Positions 23,743 to 30,847 of a stretch of DNA of 38,629 nt are shown here, piece by piece (position 1 is the stretch's first letter; each line of letters opens with the position of its first letter). This stretch comes from Armatimonadetes bacterium UBA5352 (GTDB lineage: Bacteria > Armatimonadota > Zipacnadia > Zipacnadales > UBA5352), in assembly GCA_002411015.1 (NCBI GenBank), contig DHPY01000124.1, positions 11,773 through 50,401 of the forward strand, written 5' to 3'. A program made the position numbers and the translations under genes. The notes under the pieces were generated by a model, which saw nothing but the letters and a program-made list of their open reading frames with translations, was not told the origin of the DNA and searched no databases.

Positions 23743-25029
23743 ATGACGATGATCACATCCGTCCACGCCCGCGAGATCCTTGATTCTCGGGGCAATCCCA
23801 CCGTTGAGGTTGAGGTCGAACTCGCCTCCGGCGCATGGGGTCGGGCCGCAGTGCCCTCTGGCGCCTCGACCGGCGAACATGAGGCCGTCGAGTTGCGCGA
23901 TGGTGACAAATCCCGCTACCTCGGTAAGGGCGTCCTGAAGGCCGTCGAGAACATCAACACCAGGATCACTCCCGAGATCGTGGGCCTCGACGCCACCCGC
24001 CAGCGCGAGGTTGACCGGCTCATGATAGACCTCGATGGCACCCCGAACAAGGGCAACCTTGGCGCGAATGCCATCCTCGGTTGCTCGCTCGCGATCTGCA
24101 AGGCCGCCGCGGCGTCCTCGGAGCTGCCGCTGTATGCCTACATCGGCGGCTGCAACGCCCGCACGCTGCCCGTGCCGATGATGAACATCCTCAACGGTGG
24201 CTCGCACGCCGACAACAACGTGGACCTGCAGGAGTTCATGGTCATGCCGGTCGGTGCCACGAGCTTCCATGAGGCGCTGCGCTGGTGCGCTGAGGTCTTC
24301 CATTCGCTCAAGAAGGTCCTCTCCGGCAAGGGCCTCAACACCGCCGTCGGTGATGAGGGCGGCTTCGCGCCGGACCTCGGCTCGAATGAGGAGGCGCTGC
24401 AGGTCATCGTCGAGGCCATCGAGGCCGCCGGCTACACGCCCGGCGAGCAGATCCGGATCGCGCTCGATCCGGCCTCCACTGAGTTCTACAAGGACGGGAA
24501 GTATGTCCTCGCCAGCGAGGGCCGCGAGCTCACCAGCGATGAGATGATCGACTTCTACGCCGACCTGTGCGACAAGTACCCGATCATCTCGATCGAGGAC
24601 GGTCTCGCCGAGGACGACTGGGAGGCGTGGCCGAAGTTCGTGGAGCGCCTCGGTGACCGCCTGCAGATCGTCGGGGACGACCTCACCGTCACGAACACCA
24701 GGCGCCTGAGCAAGGCGATCGAGCTGAACGCGATCAACTCGATCCTCATCAAGGTCAACCAGATCGGCTCGCTGACCGAGACGCTCGATGCGATCGAGAT
24801 GGCGAAGCGCGCGCGGATGACCGCCGTAGTCTCGCACCGCAGCGGCGAGACGGAGGACACCACCATCGCGGACATCGTCGTCGGCGTGAACGCCGGGCAG
24901 ATCAAGACCGGCGCGCCGTCGCGCACCGATCGCGTCGCGAAGTACAACCAGCTCCTGCGCATCGAGGAGATGCTTGGCGATATCGCTGAGTACCCCGGCC
25001 TGAGCGCGTGGTATAACCTCGCGAAGTAG
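23743..25029 (+). CDS. eno: Enolase
   Basis: Enolase dehydrates 2-phosphoglycerate to PEP. The 428-residue protein starts MTMITSVHAREILDSRGNPT and contains the N-terminal loop SGASTGEHEA, VGDEGGFAPD, SIEDGLAEDDW, the catalytic-lysine segment LIKVNQIGSLTETL and SHRSGETEDTTIAD. All expected motifs are present. ATG 23743 has GGGAGG (23729-23734) eight bases upstream; the frame extends to 23710 without RBS. An FtsB/DivIC-like gene follows, an adjacency well known in Proteobacteria. Confidence 0.98.
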   Translation: MTMITSVHAREILDSRGNPTVEVEVELASGAWGRAAVPSGASTGEHEAVELRDGDKSRYLGKGVLKAVENINTRITPEIVGLDATRQREVDRLMIDLDGTPNKGNLGANAILGCSLAICKAAAASSELPLYAYIGGCNARTLPVPMMNILNGGSHADNNVDLQEFMVMPVGATSFHEALRWCAEVFHSLKKVLSGKGLNTAVGDEGGFAPDLGSNEEALQVIVEAIEAAGYTPGEQIRIALDPASTEFYKDGKYVLASEGRELTSDEMIDFYADLCDKYPIISIEDGLAEDDWEAWPKFVERLGDRLQIVGDDLTVTNTRRLSKAIELNAINSILIKVNQIGSLTETLDAIEMAKRARMTAVVSHRSGETEDTTIADIVVGVNAGQIKTGAPSRTDRVAKYNQLLRIEEMLGDIAEYPGLSAWYNLAK

Positions 25030-25052
25030 CTCGCACGGCACCGGATGCTCCC

Positions 25053-25083
25053 GCGGCCGCGTATACCTCGTGTGCGCGGCCGC
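25053..25083 (+). terminator. Hairpin after eno
   Basis: GCGGCCGCG (25053-25061) pairs with CGCGGCCGC (25075-25083), nine bp, 13-base loop, no T run. Placed 24 bases after the enolase stop and upstream of a new promoter. Confidence 0.5.
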
Positions 25084-25117
25084 CTCATGTACGACTGTCC
25101 GCGAAATGAAGAAGCGC

Positions 25118-25147
25118 TTGGCCGCATCGGTGATCGCGTGGTATACT
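25118..25147 (+). promoter_or_regulatory. Sigma70-like promoter for the FtsB-like gene
   Basis: TTGGCC (25118-25123) and TATACT (25142-25147), spacing 18 bases; predicted start near 25154. This makes the ATG at 25164 an unlikely SD-dependent start and favours GTG 25191 or ATG 25200. Confidence 0.5.
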
Positions 25148-25190
25148 TGCCCCAATCGCAGCCATGCCACAGCCGGTGAGGGGAAGGGCG

Positions 25191-25787
25191 GTGGCGCCTA
25201 TGGATCAGCATTTGCAGCCACTTCAGTCGAGGCAGATACAGCAGCGCAGAGTCTGGCTTCTGGTTGCCGCCGCGGCGATTCTCCTGTGGGGATCGCGCGC
25301 TGCCGTCGTGCTTACAGACGGCTGGTACGCCTCCTGCCAGGTCGTCGAGCAGCAGCGCGAGATTCGTGCCGCTGATGAGCGCATGGCGGCTATGCAGCGC
25401 GAAGTCGCGTACGCGCGCACGGACGAAGGCGGCGACGTGGAGGCCAAGCGGCGCTTCGGCGTGGGCCCGGACGATGAGATCTGGATCACCGTGGACGGCG
25501 TTACGCCTGCGCAGGAGCGGCCTGCCCCGCAGTCGGTCGCGGATCGGTTTGAGGGCTGGCTCTGTGACGCGGGTGGCCGGGTTGTAGACAGGGTCCGGCA
25601 GGTCAGCGAGGTCTTGGGCTACTGGATCGGCGTCAACCCGGTTGACCAGTGCGTCGCGGTGCCGGTGATCGAGGAGGAGCCTCTCGCCGAGGAGGCGGCA
25701 AGCGCAGAGGAAGCAGCCACCGGCGAGGAGCCTGCTGACGAGGCGGGCGCGGATGCGCGGGTGGGCGAGGATGAAGCGGCGGAGTAG
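25191..25787 (+). CDS. FtsB/DivIC-like septum protein with long C-terminal tail
   Basis: A bitopic protein with the FtsB/DivIC layout: short cytoplasmic N-terminus, one helix (VWLLVAAAAILLWGSRAAVVL), a coiled coil (EQQREIRAADERMAAMQREV) and the family's AKRRFGVGPDDEIWITV block. These proteins join FtsL and FtsQ/DivIB to activate septal peptidoglycan synthesis. At about 198 residues it is roughly twice the usual length; the extra C-terminus ends in a Glu/Ala-rich tail. GTG 25191 has GAGGGG (25178-25183) seven bases upstream; ATG 25164 and ATG 25200 are alternatives. Eno adjacency supports FtsB; MazG-RqcP proximity supports DivIC; these are functional counterparts. Confidence 0.78.
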   Translation: MAPMDQHLQPLQSRQIQQRRVWLLVAAAAILLWGSRAAVVLTDGWYASCQVVEQQREIRAADERMAAMQREVAYARTDEGGDVEAKRRFGVGPDDEIWITVDGVTPAQERPAPQSVADRFEGWLCDAGGRVVDRVRQVSEVLGYWIGVNPVDQCVAVPVIEEEPLAEEAASAEEAATGEEPADEAGADARVGEDEAAE

Positions 25788-26973
25788 GCAGGCTTCCTCG
25801 CTCGTTGCATGGATCGCACTCCTCTGTATTGCCGGATGCGCCGATGAGGCCTCTCCCCCACCCGGCGGTGCCACGGTGCCTGTAGTCGCATCTCACGCGT
25901 TCCCCCTGGGCAAGACCAGCCAGGTCGCGTGGCGCTCGCCCTCGGACCCGAACGAGGTGCTGCTCCTCGGCGTCGAGGAGCCTGTGCGTGTCGCTGGCCC
26001 CATCAGCGCGATCTGCGCCGTTCCCGCGCTGGACTACCATCTCGCAGATGACACCCCGCTTCGCTTCGGCTTCCTGGTCTTCCATGCAGACGGCGTCCGC
26101 TACCTGGGCGGCTTAGTCGGGCGAGACCTGACCGTGATCTCCGGGAGTGAACTCGCCATCGAGGGCTCGCTGGCTACCATCCGCGCGGCAGTGCCGGCCC
26201 AGCCGCATGGCGGTAATACCGGCGAGGTCGTGGCGCTGGTGACAGGCGGCGAGGCACCGAGCGCTGCTGGCGACGGCCAGGGCGAGCCGCCGCCGTGGGT
26301 CAGCGGCGCGAGCCTGCAGCTTGCATGGCTGCAGGGCGAGAGCCTCGTGGTGGGCGAGGCGTATCTGGCCGACACGAACCCGTGGATGCTCCGGGCGGGC
26401 GTGTTCGCGGGCGAGGGCAACCTGCTGGTCGGCGTTTATACCAGGGCGCCCTTCGACGACGTGCCCCGGCGACGGCCCTGGATCTTCCGCGTCGAGATCG
26501 GCGAGGACGGCCTCCCCCACCTCCGCCCACGCTGGCGCGGGACCTCGTTCTCACGCCCTTTCCGCGACGCGATCTTCGGCGACTTCAGCGGCCGTGGCGA
26601 GGGCGAGATCGCGGCGCTTGAGGTGACGCGCGACGGCGGCCGCGCGCTCACCGCCTACCACTTCGAGGGTTTCGGGCTGGAGGGACTGGGCGAGAGCGGT
26701 GATCTGCCACCGGCGGCGGACAGGCTGGAGGCGGCGCACTGGGTCGGCGACTACGCGGATGAGTTGATCGTGCGCGCGGAGGACGGGCGCTTCGTTTTCT
26801 TCGGGCTGGATGCAGATGCCGGGAAGCTGCTCGAGGTTCTGGTGGTGGATGGCCCGCCCGATGTCCTCGGGTGGACGATCACCAGCGCGTCAGGCGGCGA
26901 GCCCGGAGAGCTTGTGTGCGCGCTGCCAGACGGACACGTGTGGCAGGCGAACTCGTGGGAGTTCAGGCCGTAG
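25771..26973 (+). CDS. Lipoprotein with propeller-like repeats, function unknown
   Basis: A 400-residue lipoprotein: basic n-region MKRRSRQ, hydrophobic core and lipobox IAGC (Cys23). The C-terminal half contains loosely repeated strands such as IFGDFSGRGEGEIAALEV, WVGDYADELIVRAEDGRFVFFGL and GEPGELVCALPDGHVW, resembling FG-GAP/VCBS beta-propeller blades. I recognise no catalytic motif. ATG 25771 overlaps the FtsB-like gene by 17 bases; ATG 25753 is an alternative with a longer n-region. Coupling suggests coexpression with the division gene. The stop overlaps the minus-strand glycosyltransferase stop by 11 bases (tail to tail). Confidence 0.75.
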   Translation: MKRRSRQASSLVAWIALLCIAGCADEASPPPGGATVPVVASHAFPLGKTSQVAWRSPSDPNEVLLLGVEEPVRVAGPISAICAVPALDYHLADDTPLRFGFLVFHADGVRYLGGLVGRDLTVISGSELAIEGSLATIRAAVPAQPHGGNTGEVVALVTGGEAPSAAGDGQGEPPPWVSGASLQLAWLQGESLVVGEAYLADTNPWMLRAGVFAGEGNLLVGVYTRAPFDDVPRRRPWIFRVEIGEDGLPHLRPRWRGTSFSRPFRDAIFGDFSGRGEGEIAALEVTRDGGRALTAYHFEGFGLEGLGESGDLPPAADRLEAAHWVGDYADELIVRAEDGRFVFFGLDADAGKLLEVLVVDGPPDVLGWTITSASGGEPGELVCALPDGHVWQANSWEFRP

Positions 26974-27793
26974 GGGCGGCGCCGGGCTTCCGGATGCCCT
27001 CGTCAATCCACGTCCGGCGTGAGCGCACTGTCTCGGCGATGATCGCCTTGCTTGCAGCGACCGCCTCCTCCGTCCGCCAGCTCTGCGGGTGCTCGAGGTG
27101 CATGCAGATCGTGCTGAAGCGGATGCGCACGGGGCGCACGCCGAGGTTCACCAGTCGGTAGCCGAGCTCACGGTCCTGGCCCCCGTAACCCATGGCCTCG
27201 TTGAAGCCGTTCACCGCAACGAGATCGCTCTTCCAGCCCGAGGCGCTGTGGCCGTTCCAGGTCGGGACCGTGCGGCTGATGCGGTTGAGGATGGCGCTCC
27301 AGGCCGGGTTCGAGGTGAGCAGCAGGCGCTTGTGCGTGCGCAGGACGTCATGGGTGTCAAGCCACTCGCCGGTGAAGAGCCGCCCGGACTGCACGTCCTC
27401 GTGCGTGACCGCGTCGCTGGCCTGCTTCGGGAGCTTGAAGTAGCCGCCCGAGAGGTAATGTCCCGGTCGCGCGAACCGCATGTGCGTGGCGAGGAAGTCC
27501 GCGCGCGGGATGCAGTCGCCATCGGAGAAGACGAGGTAGTCGCCGCCCGCGGCCTCGATGGCTCTGTTGAGGATCATGCTCTTGCGGAAGCCCCGGTCCT
27601 CCTGCCAGACGTGATTGATCGACAGGCCGGTCTCGCCGCGCAGGCGCTCGATGCAGGCGGCGGTCTCCGGGCCCGAGCCATCATCGGCGATCAGAAGCTC
27701 GAAGTCGCGCTCGGTCTGCGCCTCCCACCCCCACAGCGCCTTCTCCAGCCACCCCGGCTCGTTGTATGTGCTGACGATCACGCTGAGCTGCAT
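26963..27793 (-). CDS. Family 2 glycosyltransferase
   Basis: A 276-residue GT-A enzyme, cytoplasmic, using a nucleotide sugar. It starts MQLSVIVSTYNEPGWLEKAL, has the nucleotide-binding IADDGS (35-40), the DxD-type motif SDGD (Asp91/Asp93), and the later acceptor-side motif GYGGQDRELGYRL typical of GT2 members with a galactosyltransferase-like C-terminal domain. GGAGG (complement of 27799-27803) lies five bases upstream. The minus-strand frame continues beyond the ATG to 28144 but overlaps a divergent gene and has no support. Probably capsule or LPS-like glycan synthesis; acceptor unknown. Confidence 0.87.
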   Translation of the reverse strand: MQLSVIVSTYNEPGWLEKALWGWEAQTERDFELLIADDGSGPETAACIERLRGETGLSINHVWQEDRGFRKSMILNRAIEAAGGDYLVFSDGDCIPRADFLATHMRFARPGHYLSGGYFKLPKQASDAVTHEDVQSGRLFTGEWLDTHDVLRTHKRLLLTSNPAWSAILNRISRTVPTWNGHSASGWKSDLVAVNGFNEAMGYGGQDRELGYRLVNLGVRPVRIRFSTICMHLEHPQSWRTEEAVAASKAIIAETVRSRRTWIDEGIRKPGAAPTA

Positions 27794-27939
27794 CTGTTCC
27801 TCCGCGATTCGTGCTGATTGCCTCAGGTACTTCCAGCGTTCGTTTCGCGATACCTGCAGCCGGGCGGAGGGAGGCATTCGGCATGCGCAGATGGAAGTTC
27901 CACTTCCGAGAGCAAGCCGAGCCAGGAGGTAGCGTCGCC

Positions 27940-29808
27940 ATGGCCGACAGACTCCGCCGCAGAGATGCGTTCTTCGGGATCCACTTCGACCTGCACGCAG
28001 GCGCCACCGACACTGAACTCGGAGCCGAGACGACCGCGGAGAACATCCGCGAGTTGATCGAGCGGGTGCGGCCGGACTGGCTGCAGTGGGACTGCAAGGG
28101 TCATCCGGGCTACACCTGCTGGCCCACGGAGGTCGGCTGGACATCGCCGGGAGTGGTGCGCGACTCGCTGCGGGTCCTGCGCGACGTGACTGCGGAGATG
28201 GGGGTGGCGCTGCTGGTGCACTACTCCGGAGTGATCGACGACAAGGCGATCACTGAATGCCCGGAGTGGGTGGCGCGTGGCGCGGACGGGGAGGCCAGCA
28301 AGCGCTCCACCTCGACCTTCGGCGACTACGTGGACGCGCTGATGATCCCGCAGCTTCGCGAGGTCGTCGAGAAGTATGACGTGGATGGCATGTGGATTGA
28401 CGGCGACTGCTGGGGGGCGGAGCTGGACTGGTCGCCGGCGGCGGTGGAGGCGTGGCGGGAGGAGACGGGCTCCGAGCCGCCGAGCGGGCCTGAGGACGAG
28501 GCGTGGCAGGAGTGGAAGGAGTTCCATCGCGCGCAGTTCCTCCGCTACCTCCAGCGCTGGGTGGACGCGGTGCATGAGACGAAGCCGGACCTCGACATCA
28601 CGAGCAACTGGATGTACTCGACTTACGCGCCGGTCGAGCCGGAGGTGGCGCTGGACTACCTCTCCGGCGACTTCTCGCCCACCAGCTCCTGCGAGCGCGC
28701 GCGGCTGGAGGCGCGCTACCTCGCAAGCGTGGGCATCCCCTGGGACCTGATGGCCTGGGGCTTCAACCGTCACTGGGACGCGCGCCTGCACAAGTCCGCC
28801 ATCCAGCTTCAGCAGGAGGCGGGAGTGGTGCTGATGCAGGGCGGGGCGTTCCAGTACTACTATCAGCCCACGCGCGCGGGGCATGTGCCGAAGCACTTCA
28901 TAGACACCGCGGCGGAGGTCGCCGAGTTCTGCCGAGCGCGCCAGGCGATCTGCCACCGTAGCACCACCGTGCCCCAGGTCGCGCTGCTGCTGCCTACCGA
29001 GCACCTCATGCGCGCCTCCGAGCGCGTCTTCCACACCGGTGGCGCCGAGCGTCATGACACGGAGGGGTGCCTCCACGCGCTGCTTGAGCTGCACTACTCA
29101 GTGGACGTCGTGGCGGGCTGGCGGCTGCTGGAGTGCATGGACGAGTACGAGATGGTGGCGGTGCCGAACGCGAGTGTGCTCGATGACGACCTGCGCGAGG
29201 CACTGGTGGCGTACGTGCGTGGCGGAGGGAGCCTGCTGCTGCTCGGGCCGGACGTGGCGCAGCTGTTCGAGCATGAGCTTGGGGTGCGCTGCGACGGGCC
29301 GGCCGAGCAGACCACGGCGCATCTCGACTGCCCTACCGGGATGGGCGCATCGAGCGGGCGCTGGCAGGCGATCACGCAGCTTGAGGCGGACGCGGTCGCG
29401 ATGCGCTACCCGACCTACGAGCCGCGCCACGGTGTGCCCGCCGCGACGGTGGCGGCGCTTGGCGAGGGGATGATCGGGGCGGCCTGGGGGCCGGTGGGCG
29501 AGGATTACCGCAGGGCGCACCACCCGGCAGCGAGGTGCCTGATCGCGGCGCTGACTGTGCGCCTGCTGCCGGAACCGCTGGTGGAGGCCGATGCGCCGCC
29601 GCAGGTCGAGTTGTCGCTGCGGCGCAGCGGTGGTGGGCGGCTGTGTGTGCATCTGCTGAACCTGACGAACGCGCAGCGCGCGGACAACTACCTGGCGGTC
29701 GAGGACATCCCGGCGGTCGGGCCGATTGAGCTGCGCCTGCGCATGGATGCTCAGCCGCGGGCAAGTGAGCTGGGAGCCGGGCGGGCAGCGGCTGGAGTGG
29801 GCGTATGA
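27940..29808 (+). CDS. Cytoplasmic TIM-barrel glycosidase-like protein with trimerisation-type domain; C-terminus frame-displaced
   Basis: A 622-residue protein without signal peptide. The N-terminal barrel begins DAFFGIHFDLHAGATD and contains WLQWDCKGHPG and YDVDGMWIDGDCWG, features of the alpha-L-fucosidase/amylase-like uncharacterised glycosidase group. A second domain (about residues 345-480; VPQVALLLPTEH, YVRGGGSLLLLGPDVA) resembles the beta-galactosidase trimerisation, glutamine-amidotransferase-like fold. The last 15 or so codons of this frame are low-quality Ala/Gly sequence, and family-like C-terminal sequence continues in the next frame to 29872, indicating a one-base displacement near 29758-29762. 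ATG 27883 with GGAGGGAGG is an alternative start; 27940 has AGGAGG at ten bases. Substrate unknown. Confidence 0.78.
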   Translation: MADRLRRRDAFFGIHFDLHAGATDTELGAETTAENIRELIERVRPDWLQWDCKGHPGYTCWPTEVGWTSPGVVRDSLRVLRDVTAEMGVALLVHYSGVIDDKAITECPEWVARGADGEASKRSTSTFGDYVDALMIPQLREVVEKYDVDGMWIDGDCWGAELDWSPAAVEAWREETGSEPPSGPEDEAWQEWKEFHRAQFLRYLQRWVDAVHETKPDLDITSNWMYSTYAPVEPEVALDYLSGDFSPTSSCERARLEARYLASVGIPWDLMAWGFNRHWDARLHKSAIQLQQEAGVVLMQGGAFQYYYQPTRAGHVPKHFIDTAAEVAEFCRARQAICHRSTTVPQVALLLPTEHLMRASERVFHTGGAERHDTEGCLHALLELHYSVDVVAGWRLLECMDEYEMVAVPNASVLDDDLREALVAYVRGGGSLLLLGPDVAQLFEHELGVRCDGPAEQTTAHLDCPTGMGASSGRWQAITQLEADAVAMRYPTYEPRHGVPAATVAALGEGMIGAAWGPVGEDYRRAHHPAARCLIAALTVRLLPEPLVEADAPPQVELSLRRSGGGRLCVHLLNLTNAQRADNYLAVEDIPAVGPIELRLRMDAQPRASELGAGRAAAGVGV

Positions 29809-29872
29809 TGGTGGGGTACTGCGGGTGACGGTCCCGGAGGTCCATATTCACGGAGCAGTTGTGATCGAGTGA
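29762..29872 (+). other. Displaced C-terminal tail of the 27940 gene
   Basis: In frame +2 this stretch reads QVSWEPGGQRLEWAYDGG, then VLRVTVPEVHIHGAVVIE and stop at 29870-29872. It is a normal beta-domain ending for this glycosidase type. Removing one G from the CGCGGGC run at about 29756-29762 joins PR to QVSWE and gives a 643-residue product ending 26 bases before the next ATG. Confidence 0.7.
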
Positions 29873-29897
29873 GCCACCTGTGGGAGGTCGAACCTCG

Positions 29898-30842
29898 ATG
29901 CGAGTGATCATCGTGACAATGGCAGTACTCATGGCGGTGACAGCAATGGCGCAGGGAGAGGACGTACTGACGGGCGACTGGGAGCTGATCACGGACTCGG
30001 CGCAGTGGGGCATCCGCGACACCGCTGAGCCCTTCGTGCTCGACGGGCGACTGTGGCTGAGCAACGGCTACTACAACGGGAACGTGCTCTACCCGGACCT
30101 GTGGTCATCGAAGAACGGGCGACACTGGCGCATGGACATCGAGAAGACGCCATACTGGGCGTATGCCGAGATGGTGGTCTACAAGGGCCGGGTCTACGCG
30201 GTGAAGGGCGACGTGTGGGTCTCCGATGACGGTAAGAACTGGGAGCGCATCCTCGAGAAGACGCCCTTCGGCGTGCGGGGCTACGGGGAGACTCTCGTGC
30301 ACGACGGGAAGATCTACCAGCTTGGCTCCGGCGATGATGTCTGGACCAGCACTGATGGCGTCAACTGGGAGTGCATCGCGGACAATCTGCCCTACGGGGA
30401 ACGCATGGGCTCGGCGGTGGCCTCGTTCGACGGGAAGCTCTGGCTGATGGGCGGGCGCATCCCCGTCCCGAACGACCCGCCGGAGTCGCACTACAAGGAC
30501 TGGACAAGCTGCAATGACGTCTGGTCATCAGCGGACGGGGTCACCTGGGAGCGCGTCGTGGAGCATGCCCCATGGATCCCGCGCGTGTGGTTCGTGGCAG
30601 AGAACTACCGCAACCGGCTGTGGATCATCGGCGGCTTCGACAACGTGAATGAGGCGAACTTCGCGGAGATCTGGTACACAGAGGACGGCGTGAACTGGCA
30701 GCAGATGCCGACGCCGGAGGGCTTCCAGCCCCGCCACGAGCCGACCACGTGGATCTTCGAGGACAGCCTCTGGGTCGCGGGCGGCAACAACTGGCCGCTG
30801 CTCAATGACGTATGGCGCCTGACCATTCCGGCAGAGGAGTGA
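29898..30842 (+). CDS. Secreted kelch-like six-repeat propeller protein
   Basis: A 314-residue exported protein with signal peptide (MRVIIVTMAVLMAVTAMAQG). Six repeats end blades with D-x-W: DLWSSKNGRHW, DVWVSDDGKNWE, DVWTSTDGVNWE, DVWSSADGVTWE, EIWYTEDGVNW and the final DVWRL. That predicts a six-bladed propeller similar to kelch/sialidase-like folds. No sialidase catalytic residues could be identified, so it may bind glycans rather than cut them. GGGAGG (29882-29887) is ten bases before the ATG. It is followed after five bases by the DUF4091 gene, and is the first of four consecutive secreted proteins. Confidence 0.82.
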   Translation: MRVIIVTMAVLMAVTAMAQGEDVLTGDWELITDSAQWGIRDTAEPFVLDGRLWLSNGYYNGNVLYPDLWSSKNGRHWRMDIEKTPYWAYAEMVVYKGRVYAVKGDVWVSDDGKNWERILEKTPFGVRGYGETLVHDGKIYQLGSGDDVWTSTDGVNWECIADNLPYGERMGSAVASFDGKLWLMGGRIPVPNDPPESHYKDWTSCNDVWSSADGVTWERVVEHAPWIPRVWFVAENYRNRLWIIGGFDNVNEANFAEIWYTEDGVNWQQMPTPEGFQPRHEPTTWIFEDSLWVAGGNNWPLLNDVWRLTIPAEE

Positions 30843-30847
30843 GTGCA

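Noticed and set aside
23632..25170. Long minus-strand frame opposite eno
   Set aside because: Antisense to an intact enolase with every catalytic motif; no family features in the shadow.
27823..29094. 423-codon minus-strand frame opposite the 27940 gene
   Set aside because: Shadow frame; translation is Arg/His/Leu-rich and overlaps the divergent glycosyltransferase promoter region.
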